From DAOUKH01 sp965219875 (GTDB lineage: Bacteria; Chloroflexota; Dehalococcoidia; SHYB01), in assembly GCA_965219875.1 (NCBI GenBank), contig CBDCOW010000001.1:930001-994000 (forward strand): a stretch of DNA of 64,000 bases. Direction: 5' to 3'. Made by a program: the position numbers and the translations under genes. Below are positions 38,918-47,180 of the stretch, piece after piece (position 1 is the stretch's first letter; each line of letters starts with the position of its first letter). The notes beneath the pieces are model-generated. The model saw only the letters and a list, made by a program, of their open reading frames with translations. It was not told the origin of the DNA and did no database searches.

Positions 38918-40449
38918 GACGTGCTCCGGCGACACGCGCCGCCGGAAAGGCACGCCGCGTCGCCGCCATTGACCTGGGCGGCTTGTCGGTTCGCGCCGGC
39001 GTCTTCGACGAACGAGGGCGGCTTCTGGCCCTGCGTTCCCGCCCGCACCGCTTCATCACGGGCGAGGACGGCTCGCCGTTCACCCGGGAGCATGACGCGG
39101 ACGCGGTCTGGCGCGCCGCCGCCGCCTGCATTCGCGGCGCGATGCGCGACGCGGGCGTCCGCTCCGGTGAGGTCGAGGCCGTGGCGGCGGCGGGCCAGCG
39201 CCACGGCTTGGCGCTCATCACGGACGATGGGCGGACGCTCTATCTGGGGCCGACATCGGAGGCACGGGCCTTCTTTCACGGGCAAGTGATCGAGGAGGAA
39301 CTCGGCGCCGAGATATACGCCGCGACGGGGCATCTGCCCGCGCTGATCGGCGCGCCCGCCAAGTTGCGTTGGCTGGCGGAGGCGCTGCCCGATTTCGACC
39401 AAGCGACGCGTGTCCTCACCCTCGACGGCTGGCTCGCGCACCGTCTGAGCGGCGAGGCCGTCATGACGCCGGTGGGGGGCGTCGTACTTGGCCTCGTCGA
39501 CTTACGGAGTCTCGAATGGGCCGACGACCTCCTCGACCGCATCGGATTCCCGCGCGGCCTGCTGCCCAGGCTCGCAACGCCTGCGTCGGTGATCGGCGCG
39601 GTGTCGCCGCGGGCGGCGCGCGAGACGGGTCTGGCCGCGGGGACGCCGGTGGTCGCCGCCGGCCCCGACACGCAGTGCGGACTGCTCGGTATGGGGGCCG
39701 CCGCTCCGGGAGCGGCGGGCATCCTCGCGGGCAGCACCGCACCCGTCCAGATGGTGCTCGACCGGCCCGTACTCGACGCCGAGCGGCGCACGTGGACCGG
39801 AGCCCACGTGCTCGATGACCGCTGGGTGATCGAAAGCGGGGCGACCGACGCCGGCGGCGCGGTGGCGTGGCTGGCCGGTCTCGTGCTCGGCGGTGGGCCT
39901 GGCGTTGCGCGAATGTTCGATCGCGCCGCCGCGAAGGCGCCGGCGGGGAGCGGCGGCGCGCTGGCCTTCCTGGGGCCGCGGCAAGCCGACGCATCGGACC
40001 TTGGCCCGCGCTGGGGCGGGCTGCTCTTCGCCACCCCGCTGGCGGCCTCGCCGATAGACCGGAGGCGTCTCTTCCGAGCCGCGTTGGAGAACGTCGCCTA
40101 CGCCATCCGCGCCAATGTCGAGCAGATCGAGCGCGTTGCCGGCCGGTCGCCGGACTCCATCGCCGTCTCCGGCGGGCTGACCGCGAGCCGGACGTTCTGT
40201 CGTATCCTTACCGACGTGCTTGGGTCGCCGGTGCGCGTCACGGCGGCGGAGTCGAGCGCCTTGGGCGCGGCCATCTGCGCCGCCGCCGGCGCGGGCTGGT
40301 ACGCCGGTCTTCCTGCGGCGGCGCGCCGCATGGCGGCCCGGGGGCGAACGCTCAAGCCCGACGCCGGCGCCGCGCTTGAATACAACGAGCACTATGGGCG
40401 ATGGCTCGGCATGGCCCGCCGCCTCGAAGAGGCGGGTGATCTGCTGTGA
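38896..40449 (+). CDS. FGGY-family carbohydrate kinase
   Basis: The 517-residue protein has the two actin-like ATPase domains of FGGY kinases: AAIDLGGLSVRAGVFDERG (phosphate-1), AAAGQRHGLALI, LTLDGWLAHRLSG, AAGPDTQCGLLGMGA, and the C-terminal ENVAYAIRANVEQIE with VSGGLTASRTFCRIL (adenosine motif). It phosphorylates a sugar or polyol; specificity (xylulose, erythritol, AI-2-like) cannot be told. It overlaps the dehydrogenase gene by 22 bp and leads to an aldolase gene, so the three probably act in one catabolic route. Confidence 0.88.
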   Translation: MGPAALLRRAPATRAAGKARRVAAIDLGGLSVRAGVFDERGRLLALRSRPHRFITGEDGSPFTREHDADAVWRAAAACIRGAMRDAGVRSGEVEAVAAAGQRHGLALITDDGRTLYLGPTSEARAFFHGQVIEEELGAEIYAATGHLPALIGAPAKLRWLAEALPDFDQATRVLTLDGWLAHRLSGEAVMTPVGGVVLGLVDLRSLEWADDLLDRIGFPRGLLPRLATPASVIGAVSPRAARETGLAAGTPVVAAGPDTQCGLLGMGAAAPGAAGILAGSTAPVQMVLDRPVLDAERRTWTGAHVLDDRWVIESGATDAGGAVAWLAGLVLGGGPGVARMFDRAAAKAPAGSGGALAFLGPRQADASDLGPRWGGLLFATPLAASPIDRRRLFRAALENVAYAIRANVEQIERVAGRSPDSIAVSGGLTASRTFCRILTDVLGSPVRVTAAESSALGAAICAAAGAGWYAGLPAAARRMAARGRTLKPDAGAALEYNEHYGRWLGMARRLEEAGDLL

Positions 40450-40484
40450 GGGGGATGGTCGTACTAATGTGGGAAGGTGTACTG

Positions 40485-40567
40485 GAGGGAGGGGCGCCCT
40501 TTGGGCGCCCGCGCGCTTAGCAGCGCGCGCCCTCTCTCAGTCTCCCCCAAAGGGGGAGAGGGCCGGA
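40485..40567. repeat. Interspersed repeat cluster (R1-like hairpin plus R2)
   Basis: GGGGCGCCCTTTGGGCGCCC (hairpin at 40487-40506) and a GCGCGC palindrome run into an inverted R2 module (CCTCTCTCAGTCTCCCCC, AGGGGGAGAGGGCC). It sits between the kinase gene and the aldolase ATG. Confidence 0.7.
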
Positions 40568-40590
40568 GCAGAGGAGACGGCGAGGGAGAC

Positions 40591-41268
40591 ATGAGCGACC
40601 ACATCGTGACTAGCCGGTTTCGCGCCGAACGGCGGGCCGTGGTCGAGACCGCCCGTGAGATGGCGGAGAAGGGTCTCGTCGTCGGCGCCGCGGGCAACGT
40701 GAGCATGCGCGTCCGGGGCGAGGAGATGCTGGCCATTACGCCGAGCCGGAAGCCTTACCACGAACTCGGCGCCGAGGACATTCAGATCATCGATTTTGAG
40801 GCCGGCCCCGTGGAGGGCGACGCCTTGCCCTCCGTGGAGAGCCTGGTCCACATCGGCGTTTACCGCGCCCGGGCCGACGCCGGCGCGGTGGTGCACACGC
40901 ACTCGGTCTACGCCAGTGCGTTGGCCGTGGCTCACCGCCCGCTGCCTCCGGTGATCGACGAGATGATCACATCGCTCGGCGGCGAGATACCGGTCACCGA
41001 GTACGCCTTCCCCAGCACCGAGGAGCTCGCGGAGCGGGTCGCGGAGGGCGTCGCCGAGCGCAACGCCGTCCTCATCGCCAACCACGGTGTCGTGGGCCTA
41101 GGGAAAGACCCCCGCGCGGCGCTGACCGCCTGCGAGCTGGTCGAGCGGGCCGCGAAGATCTACGTGCTCGCCACCCTGCTCGGCGGCGCGCATCCCCTGC
41201 CCCCCGATGTCGTTGACACCGAGATGGCCCTCTTTAGAATGATGCGTGACGCATCCCAGGAAGGTTAA
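40591..41268 (+). CDS. Class II aldolase/adducin family protein (FucA-like)
   Basis: The 225-residue protein has GLVVGAAGNVSMRV (phosphate/substrate loop), AITPSRKPYHELG, the Zn ligands in VVHTHSVYASALAV, and IANHGVVGLGKDP with a further His. These are the marks of L-fuculose-1-phosphate aldolase and relatives that split ketose-1-phosphates or decarboxylate sugar acids. The ATG follows AGGGAGAC; upstream in-frame codons are repeat sequence. Downstream of the kinase, so a phosphorylated keto-sugar is a likely substrate. Confidence 0.88.
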   Translation: MSDHIVTSRFRAERRAVVETAREMAEKGLVVGAAGNVSMRVRGEEMLAITPSRKPYHELGAEDIQIIDFEAGPVEGDALPSVESLVHIGVYRARADAGAVVHTHSVYASALAVAHRPLPPVIDEMITSLGGEIPVTEYAFPSTEELAERVAEGVAERNAVLIANHGVVGLGKDPRAALTACELVERAAKIYVLATLLGGAHPLPPDVVDTEMALFRMMRDASQEG

Positions 41269-41275
41269 GCGCCCA

Positions 41276-41644
41276 ATGAAAGTCCCCGCCTTTCTCCTCA
41301 AGCGCCTCTACGTGAAGGGGAGCCTGTGCAACACCGACAACGGCTTCGAGTTCCGGCTGCGCAACAACCTGGGTTCCGGGTACGCCTACGGCCTGAGCCC
41401 GGTCCGCGTGGACGGTGAAGAGTTTCCGGCGGAGCAGGCTTCGTTCTCGGTGGACGACAAGACGCTGGCCTTCCCCGAAGTCGACAAGGACAACCCCGCC
41501 TCTCTGGCCATGAACCGTGAGGCTATCGTCAGTGTCGACGGCCGCACGCTGCCGGCGGGGGCCCATACGGTTACGATGGGCTTTACCGTCGCCGGCCTCG
41601 GCGAGATATCATTCGACCTCGTCGACACCATCGACGAAGCCTAG
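41276..41644 (+). CDS. DUF6379 (C-glycoside deglycosidase beta-subunit-like) protein
   Basis: The 122-residue all-beta protein reads MKVPAFLLKRLYVKGSLCN, GFEFRLRNNLGSGYAYGLS, VRVDGEEFPAEQASFSVDD and GRTLPAGAHTVTMGFTV. This matches the domain annotated as C-glycoside deglycosidase beta subunit. In characterised enzymes this subunit pairs with a TIM-barrel alpha subunit, which is not next to it here. It may pair with a remote partner or have a related sugar-binding role with the aldolase upstream. Confidence 0.75.
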   Translation: MKVPAFLLKRLYVKGSLCNTDNGFEFRLRNNLGSGYAYGLSPVRVDGEEFPAEQASFSVDDKTLAFPEVDKDNPASLAMNREAIVSVDGRTLPAGAHTVTMGFTVAGLGEISFDLVDTIDEA

Positions 41645-41651
41645 CGCGAAG

Positions 41652-43220
41652 CTAGCCGCCTTCCGGCGCGCCGTGGCCGCCGCCGCCGGGGGTCTCGATG
41701 GTGAGCACGTCGCCCGGCCCTACTTCGACTTGCGCCTTGGAGGGCAGGGACTCGCTCTCTCCGCTCGCGCGGCGGAGGGTGTTGCGGCCCGGAGCGCCGT
41801 GGCCGCCGCCGGCTAGGCCGTAAGGACGGGAGGAGCGGCGGTCGGAGATCACGCTCAGGCGTGCGGGGGCGAGGAACTCGATGCCGCGCCGTATCCCGCC
41901 GCCGCCGCGCGCCGCGCCCCCGCCCCCGGAGCCGCGCCGGATGGCGTACTCCCGTACGCGGAGGGGCATGTCGAACTCCATCGCCTCGACCGGCGTATTC
42001 AGGGTGTTCGTCATGTGCGTCTGCACGGCGGAGAGGCCGTCCAACCCGTGGCGGGCGCCCATGCCGCCGCCGATGGTCTCGTAGTAGGCGAAGGGGCGGC
42101 CGCGGACGGGGTCGTAGCCTCCGAAGGCGAGGTTGTTCATGGTTCCTTGACTCGCCGCGGGGATGAGGTCGGGGACGGCCTGCGCCAGCGCGCCGAAGAG
42201 CACGTCGACGATGCGTTGCGAGGTCTCCACGTTGCCCGCCGAGACGGCGCGGGGCGAGCGCGCCGCGACGACGCTCCCCCGCGGGGCGATCAGCCGCGCC
42301 GCCGCCAGCGAGCCTTGGTTCGGCGGTATTCCGCCGCCGGCGGCGCACAGGAGCACGTAGAGCAGCGCCGACGACGTGACCGACTCGACGGCGTTGACGG
42401 GGCCGCGGACCTCGGGCGAGGAGCCGGTGAAGTCGGCGGTGAGCGCGTCGCCGCGGACGGTGACCGTCACCGCGATGGTGATGGGGTCGTCGGTGAACCC
42501 GTCGCCGTCGAGTGCGTCTTCGAAGCGGTACTCGCCGTCGGGGATGCGCTCGATGGCGGCGCGGGTGAGCCGCTCGGAGTAGCGCAGCAGCTCCGCCATG
42601 TGCTCGTGGACGGTGTCGAGCCCGTAGGCTTCGACGATCTCCAGTAGCCGTTCGGAGCCTAGGCCGATGCACGCCGCCTGCGCCGCGAGGTCGCCGCGGC
42701 GTTCGTCCGGCGTGCGGACGTTGCGGCAGATGAGCTCGAAGACACCCCGGTTAGGGACGCCCGCCTCGACGAGCTTCACCGGCGGGATGATGAGACCTTC
42801 CTCTATGAGCTCGGTGGCCAGGGGCATTGAGCCGGGCGATGCGCCGCCGACATCGGCGTGATGGGCGCGGTTGGCGACGTAGCCCGCGATCTCGCTGCCG
42901 GGCGTGTGGACGGGCGCGACGAGCGTGATGTCGGGCAGGTGCGTCCCGCCGAGGTAGGGGTCGTTGAGGATGGCGATGTCGCCCGGCCCGAGGGTCAGGG
43001 CGCTCATCGCGGCGGAGACCGACGCCGGCATCGAACCGAGGTGGACGGGCAAATGGGCGGCCTGCGCGGTCAGGCGCCCCGCGGGGTCGAAGACGGCGCA
43101 GGAATAGTCCCGCCGCTCCTTGATGTTCGCCGAGAAGCCGGAGCGGCCCAGCGCCGCTCCCATTTCCTCGGCGACCGAGGAGAGGAGGCCCTTGAAGATT
43201 TCGAGCGACACGGCGTCCAT
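41652..43220 (-). CDS. hyuB: Hydantoinase B/oxoprolinase-type subunit
   Basis: The 522-residue protein has the HyuB pattern: FKGLLSSVAEEMGAALGRSG, NIKERRDYSCAVFD, LPVHLGSMPASV, AILNDPYLGGTHLPDIT, HHADVGGASPGSMP, and the late YETIGGGMGAR and HMTNTLNTPVEAME. With HyuA it forms an ATP-dependent enzyme that opens cyclic amides such as hydantoins or 5-oxoproline, or carboxylates ketones. The C-terminus has a Gly-rich run (GGGGAARGGGG). It overlaps hyuA by one base (TGATG). Confidence 0.93.
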   Translation of the reverse strand: MDAVSLEIFKGLLSSVAEEMGAALGRSGFSANIKERRDYSCAVFDPAGRLTAQAAHLPVHLGSMPASVSAAMSALTLGPGDIAILNDPYLGGTHLPDITLVAPVHTPGSEIAGYVANRAHHADVGGASPGSMPLATELIEEGLIIPPVKLVEAGVPNRGVFELICRNVRTPDERRGDLAAQAACIGLGSERLLEIVEAYGLDTVHEHMAELLRYSERLTRAAIERIPDGEYRFEDALDGDGFTDDPITIAVTVTVRGDALTADFTGSSPEVRGPVNAVESVTSSALLYVLLCAAGGGIPPNQGSLAAARLIAPRGSVVAARSPRAVSAGNVETSQRIVDVLFGALAQAVPDLIPAASQGTMNNLAFGGYDPVRGRPFAYYETIGGGMGARHGLDGLSAVQTHMTNTLNTPVEAMEFDMPLRVREYAIRRGSGGGGAARGGGGIRRGIEFLAPARLSVISDRRSSRPYGLAGGGHGAPGRNTLRRASGESESLPSKAQVEVGPGDVLTIETPGGGGHGAPEGG

Positions 43221-45226
43221 CAAGGCGTCCTCTCGACGATCATGTTCGCGCGCGGGCCGTAGCGGGCGGACCACCCCGGCGGAATGACGACGGTGCTGTC
43301 GTACTGCGTCACGATGGCGGGGCCGTCGATGGGGCCGGTGCCCAGAACGGAGCGGTCGAGTACGGGGGTGTCGCGCATGGCGCTGTCGAAGTAGACGCCG
43401 CGCCGCTGCTTCGGCGCGCCGCCCGTGGGCGCCGCAGCAGGGGCGTCCGCGCCGAGGTCCGCCGCGCCGGGCGCTTCGAGCCGGACACGCGCGGTGACGA
43501 TCTCGATGGCGCGGTCGTCGTGGGCGTGGCCGAACCGTGCGTCATGGGCTTTGTGGAAGGCCGCCGCGAGGCCTGCCGCCGTCTCTCGGCCGTGGCCCTC
43601 ACGGTCGTAGGGAATCGTGAGCTCGAAGGACTGCCCTCGATAGCGCAGGTCGAGGCTGGTGACGACCTCGACGCCGTCGCCCGCTCCCATCGCCTCCATG
43701 TCGGCCCGGCCCTGCCTGATGAGGCCGTCGGCGGCCCGCCTCGCCTCGTCGAGGGGCAGCGGGCTGTCCGAGAGCATCAGGGTCATCGAGTAGTCGCGGC
43801 TCACCTCGGCGACGGTCATGCCCATCGCCGAGAGGACGCCGGGACGCGTCGGAACGAGCACGCGCGGGATGCCGAGGCTCTCGGCTACCTCGCAGGCGTG
43901 GAGGGGGCCGGCCCCACCGAACGCCGTCAGGATGAAGCCGCGGGGGTCGTGGCCCCGCTCGACCGAGATCACGCGAATGGCCCGGGCCATGTTTGCGTTG
44001 GCGACGCGGACGACGCCCTCCGCCGCCCCTTCCGGCGTGGAGTTCATCGCAGCGCCGAGGCGGGTCATCGCGTCCCCGGCGCGTTCGAGGTCGAGGGGAC
44101 GGCCCGCGACGGTAAAGTCGCCCGCGCCGAGGCGGCCGAGCACGAGATTCGCGTCGGTCACCGTTGGCGCGTCGCCGCGCCCGTAGGCGGCGGGGCCGGG
44201 GTCGGCGCCCGCCGATTCCGGCCCCACGACCAGCGCGCCGCCGGCGTCGACGCGGGCGATCGAGCCGCCGCCCGCGCCTACGCTGTAGATGTCGATGGAC
44301 GGCGTGCCGATGGGGAGTCCGGCGAGCGACCAGGTGTTGGTGCGGGGGACGCCGCCGTCGCAGAGGCACACGTCGGTCGAGGTGCCGCCCATGTCGAAGC
44401 AGATGGCCCGCTCGTAGCCGGCGTCTTTGGCGAGCCGGTAGGCCCCGGCGACGCCGCCGGCGGGGCCGCCCGAAATCGTCTCGATGGGCCGCCGCATCGC
44501 CGCGCTCGCGGTCACGGAGCCGCCCGACGATTGCACGACGCGCAGGCCGGAGCGGAGCGCTCCGGAGAGGCGGGACAGGTAGCGCTCCGTGACGGGTGCG
44601 ACGAAGGCGTTGATCACCGTCGTGGCGGTGCGCTCGTACTCGCGGTATTCGGGCAGCACCTCGTGCGAGACGTAGACCAAGGGGCCGCCGTCCTCGGTCA
44701 GGGCGTCGCGCAGCATGCGCTCGTGCTCGGGGCGCAGGAAGGAGAAGAGACAGCAGATAGCGACGGCCTCCGCACCCGAGGCCCGCACGCGCGCGGCGAT
44801 CTCGCGGGCCGCCTCAGGCGTGAGCGGCTCGATGATCGAGCCGTCGGCGGCGACGCGCTCCGGCGCGCCGAAGCGGCGCTCCGTGGGTACGAGGGGCGGC
44901 GGGCGGCCGACCCGCACGTCGTAGAGCGATGGACGGGCCTGCCGCCCGATCTCCAGAACGTCCTCGAAGCCGGCGGTGGTGACCAGCGCCGTCTTAGCGC
45001 CCTTGCCTTCGAGCACCGCGTTCGTCGCTACCGTGGAGCCGTGGACGACGATGGCCGCGTCCATGCCGCCGATCTCGCGCAGTCCGCGGAGCACGCCTTC
45101 CGAGGGGTCGTGGGGCGTCGAGGGCGTCTTGTGAACGCGCACCCCAGCGGCGTCGACGATGTAGAAGTCGGTGAAGGTGCCGCCGACGTCGACGCCGGCG
45201 ACCGTGGCGTGCCGGTCGGAGGACAT
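43220..45226 (-). CDS. hyuA: Hydantoinase A/oxoprolinase-type subunit
   Basis: The 668-residue protein is the ATP-binding partner: VAGVDVGGTFTDFYIVD (acetate/sugar-kinase-like phosphate loop), VVHGSTVATNAVLEGKGAKT, ICFDMGGTSTDVCLCDGG, GSIARVDAGGALVVGPESAG and ILTAFGGAGPLHACEVAE. The ATG lies 5 nt after a TACAAT -10, so the message may be leaderless; no Shine-Dalgarno is visible. Order hyuA-hyuB is standard. The physiological substrate (hydantoin, oxoproline or acetone-like ketone) is not resolvable. Confidence 0.93.
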   Translation of the reverse strand: MSSDRHATVAGVDVGGTFTDFYIVDAAGVRVHKTPSTPHDPSEGVLRGLREIGGMDAAIVVHGSTVATNAVLEGKGAKTALVTTAGFEDVLEIGRQARPSLYDVRVGRPPPLVPTERRFGAPERVAADGSIIEPLTPEAAREIAARVRASGAEAVAICCLFSFLRPEHERMLRDALTEDGGPLVYVSHEVLPEYREYERTATTVINAFVAPVTERYLSRLSGALRSGLRVVQSSGGSVTASAAMRRPIETISGGPAGGVAGAYRLAKDAGYERAICFDMGGTSTDVCLCDGGVPRTNTWSLAGLPIGTPSIDIYSVGAGGGSIARVDAGGALVVGPESAGADPGPAAYGRGDAPTVTDANLVLGRLGAGDFTVAGRPLDLERAGDAMTRLGAAMNSTPEGAAEGVVRVANANMARAIRVISVERGHDPRGFILTAFGGAGPLHACEVAESLGIPRVLVPTRPGVLSAMGMTVAEVSRDYSMTLMLSDSPLPLDEARRAADGLIRQGRADMEAMGAGDGVEVVTSLDLRYRGQSFELTIPYDREGHGRETAAGLAAAFHKAHDARFGHAHDDRAIEIVTARVRLEAPGAADLGADAPAAAPTGGAPKQRRGVYFDSAMRDTPVLDRSVLGTGPIDGPAIVTQYDSTVVIPPGWSARYGPRANMIVERTP

Positions 45227-45231
45227 AGGCC

Positions 45232-45237
45232 ATTGTA
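45232..45237 (-). promoter_or_regulatory. -10 element of the hyuAB operon
   Basis: TACAAT (45237-45232), ending 5 nt before the hyuA ATG. The spacing suggests a leaderless transcript. No clear -35; the upstream 45252-45277 palindrome lies where one would be. Confidence 0.35.
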
Positions 45238-45251
45238 GGCGCAACGCGCTA

Positions 45252-45277
45252 GGGCGATTCACGAATCGCCCCTACGA
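45252..45277. repeat. Palindromic repeat module R3, copy 1
   Basis: GGGCGATTCACGAATCGCCC (9-bp arms) followed by CTACGAA. A sister copy with GGGCAATTCGCGAATTGCCC is at 45935-45955, and both are linked to a CCCTTGCGTAACC motif (45281, 46029). Confidence 0.75.
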
Positions 45278-45293
45278 AGGCCCTTGCGTAACC

Positions 45294-45600
45294 CTCCCTT
45301 CGACGGCAAAGGCTTGGTAGACCGGCGAGGGCGGGGAGGGGTCCGCCGACGTTCATGGAGCCGCAAGCGCCGGTGATACGAAGGGCCTCCTACCCCTCCA
45401 CCTGCGCCATCCGTCCCTTCCCCATCCCAGTCCTCGTCCCCTACCATGTTCCCATGCGAACCAGCCCGTTCGGCGCCGGCCAAGACGCATATCCACGCTT
45501 CCTTGGGAAGCCCCTAAACGGCCACGGGCGCGCGCAAGAGTCCCTTCGGGAGGCTCTCCCGCGTAGGCGCACCGAGCGCTGCCTGTCGGCGCTTTGTGCG
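45294..45600. other. Non-coding stretch upstream of hyuA
   Basis: No convincing gene. Open frames on both strands here lack ribosome-binding sites and have low-complexity Arg/Gly/Pro-rich translations. A short hairpin near 45540-45560 (CCCTTCGGGAGGCTCTCCC) is visible. Confidence 0.4.
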
Positions 45601-45784
45601 AGACGCCGCTGACCCCAGCGGCCGTCTTGAAGAACTCCACATGGCCGGTCTCCTAGGGACCGAGGAGGCCATGCCGGAGTTGTAAGGGTGAGTTTGGAGA
45701 GGCGGCCCGGCGCGGTAACCCCCGCCGGGCCCGCGCCCGTAGCGCCGCGGCGTCGGCGCCCCGGACGCTCCCCAACTCAGCCTT
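45601..45784 (+). ncRNA. Candidate structured RNA (unassigned)
   Basis: Three strong hairpins follow one another: 45601-45627 (AGAC-GCCGCTG pairing with CAGCGGC-GTCT), 45640-45673 (CATGGCC with GGCCATG, inner GGTC with GACC) and 45704-45731 (GGCCCGGC with GCCGGGCC). A longer stem pairs TGAGTTTGGAG (about 45690) with CTCCCCAACTCA (about 45768-45779), and this is followed by GCC and six T residues. The closing stem plus T-run resembles an intrinsic terminator on the plus strand. It does not match the tmRNA, RNase P, SRP or 6S signatures I know. Could be chance structure in GC-rich DNA. Confidence 0.3.
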
Positions 45785-45930
45785 TTTTCGGGGTTGCGCC
45801 CTGGTCCTCCTATGCCCTCCGCGGACCTCACCCCCGGCGCGCTCACTCTTTCGACGCGCTTCGGCGGCCCGCCCCATCGCACACCCGACTCCAACGGTCA
45901 TCCAAGCCAAAGCGGGATCCATTCCCCTCC

Positions 45931-46005
45931 CGTAGGGGCAATTCGCGAATTGCCCTCCCCTCCGGCCTCTCCCCCTCTGGAAGAGATTGAGAGAGGGCGC
46001 GCGAG
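45931..46005. repeat. Composite repeat R3 copy 2 plus R2
   Basis: CGTAGGGGCAATTCGCGAAT and TTGCCC form a 9-bp-arm palindrome, followed by CTCCGGCCTCTCCCCCTC and GAGATTGAGAGAGGGCGCGC, a diverged R2 module. Confidence 0.7.
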
Positions 46006-46051
46006 GGCTTCCCCTCTCCCGCTGGAGACCCTTGCGTAACCTGTCCATCCC

Positions 46052-46079
46052 CGTCATTCCCGCGGAAGCGGGAATCTAG
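46052..46079. repeat. CGTCATTCCCGCG-type hairpin repeat (R4)
   Basis: CGTCATTCCCGCGGAAGCGG followed by GAATCTAG: TTCCCGC pairs with GCGGGAA around GGAA-type loop. Repeats of this exact style are common in many unrelated bacterial genomes as short palindromic intergenic elements. Confidence 0.7.
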
Positions 46080-46200
46080 CGGGCACGCTCTAGGCAGAGG
46101 CCTCGAAGGAAGCGGTTAGCGTGAGGCATCGTCTCGACAGGAGCCTTGGGGCGGGGCTATCCTATGGCGGATTTCGCTACTGCCGCACTGGAGGAGCACC

Positions 46201-46665
46201 GTGGAACTGAAGGAAGGCGACAAGGCCCCCGACTTCTCCCTGCCCGCGTCGACGGGGGAGACGATCTCGCTGGCGGACCTTGCCGGCAAGAAGGTTGTGG
46301 TCTACTTCTACCCCAAGGACAACACGCCGGGCTGTACGACGGAAGCATGCTCCTTCCGCGATCTCCATGGCGAGATCGCGGCCGCGGGCGCGGCGGTGCT
46401 GGGCGTCAGCGCCGACAGCCTGAAGTCGCACGAGAACTTCGTGGGCAAGTACGAGCTCAACTTCCCGCTCCTATCCGACGCCGAGAAGACGATGGCGGAG
46501 TCGTACGGCGCGTGGGGAGAGAAGAAGAACTACGGGAGGACGTACATGGGCATGAAGCGCATGACCTTCCTGATCGACGAGCAGGGGGCTCTCGAGAAGA
46601 TCTGGCCGCAGGTGAGAGTCAAGGGCCACGCCGAGGCGGTCTTGGCCCAAGTGAAAGGCGGCTAG
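46201..46665 (+). CDS. bcp: Thioredoxin-dependent peroxiredoxin (BCP/PrxQ type)
   Basis: The 154-residue protein has VVVYFYPKDNTPGCTTEACS with the peroxidatic Cys45 and resolving Cys50 five residues apart, the alpha2-type PrxQ arrangement, and later RMTFLIDEQG. It reduces peroxides at the expense of thioredoxin. Start is GTG with GGAGGAGC before it. A TATCCT -10 lies about 40 bp upstream (near 46159). Confidence 0.95.
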   Translation: MELKEGDKAPDFSLPASTGETISLADLAGKKVVVYFYPKDNTPGCTTEACSFRDLHGEIAAAGAAVLGVSADSLKSHENFVGKYELNFPLLSDAEKTMAESYGAWGEKKNYGRTYMGMKRMTFLIDEQGALEKIWPQVRVKGHAEAVLAQVKGG

Positions 46666-46688
46666 CCGGCGGGAGTCCCAGTCCCCGC

Positions 46689-46997
46689 CTACTTCTTGCC
46701 CATGTGGATCGGCTCTTTGAGCTTCTCGATGAACTGATCGATGGGGATCGCGGGGAGCGACGTGATGTGTATGGTGCCCCGCGAGCCGAGATCGACGGAG
46801 AGGTGGGCGATCGTTTCGTTGTCGGGGGCCTCGATTACCGTGAGGAAGTCGTACTGGCCCATGACGGCGTACTGTCCCACAATCTTGCAGCCGAAGTCGT
46901 TTACTTCGAGATTGACTTGCTCCAGGCGTTCCGGTTGCTGGGCTATCCGTTGGCGGCCTTCCGGGGTCAGCTTGGTCAGCAGCAGATATGTCGGCAT
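46689..46997 (-). CDS. GYD domain protein
   Basis: The 102-residue protein reads MPTYLLLTKLTPEGRQ, GCKIVGQYAVMGQYDFLTVI and EAPDNETIAHLSVDLGSRG. This is the GYD (PF08734-type) domain with the central GQYD in place of GxYD. Members are small ferredoxin-like proteins of unknown role, often in environmental bacteria. Convergent with bcp (23 bp apart). Confidence 0.88.
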   Translation of the reverse strand: MPTYLLLTKLTPEGRQRIAQQPERLEQVNLEVNDFGCKIVGQYAVMGQYDFLTVIEAPDNETIAHLSVDLGSRGTIHITSLPAIPIDQFIEKLKEPIHMGKK

Positions 46998-47108
46998 CGA
47001 AAGCCTCTTTTCGTGTGCTCAAGAGCGATGCGTTTCACAGGGTGAAGGGATTATGTGTACCAGGGGCGAGGCCGTCAAGGGTTTCGGGCGGCTCTCGAAG
47101 CCGCGCCG

Positions 47109-47117
47109 TGATACCAT
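47109..47117 (+). promoter_or_regulatory. Extended -10 promoter of the nfo operon
   Basis: TGA-TACCAT with the hexamer at 47112-47117; start expected near 47124, about 57 nt before the ATG. No clear -35. Confidence 0.35.
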
Positions 47118-47180
47118 AGGCCCGTTTCGACGCAAGAGCGGCGGGCTAGACGCTCCTGGAATGGGTTGGAAGCGAGACGC

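Noticed and set aside
45460..45640. Possible glycine-riboswitch-like segment on the minus strand (GGGAGAGCCTCCCGAAGGGA)
   Set aside because: The conserved downstream core of the aptamer is missing and no glycine-cleavage or transport gene follows.
45601..45790. tmRNA, RNase P RNA, SRP RNA or 6S RNA
   Set aside because: The hallmark conserved blocks of these RNAs (for example the GAGGAAAGTCC region of RNase P) are absent on both strands.
45353..45894. Open frames on the minus strand between hyuA and bcp
   Set aside because: Translations are Arg/Gly/Ser-rich with no recognisable domain, no Shine-Dalgarno and heavy overlap with hairpins and repeats. Treated as non-coding.
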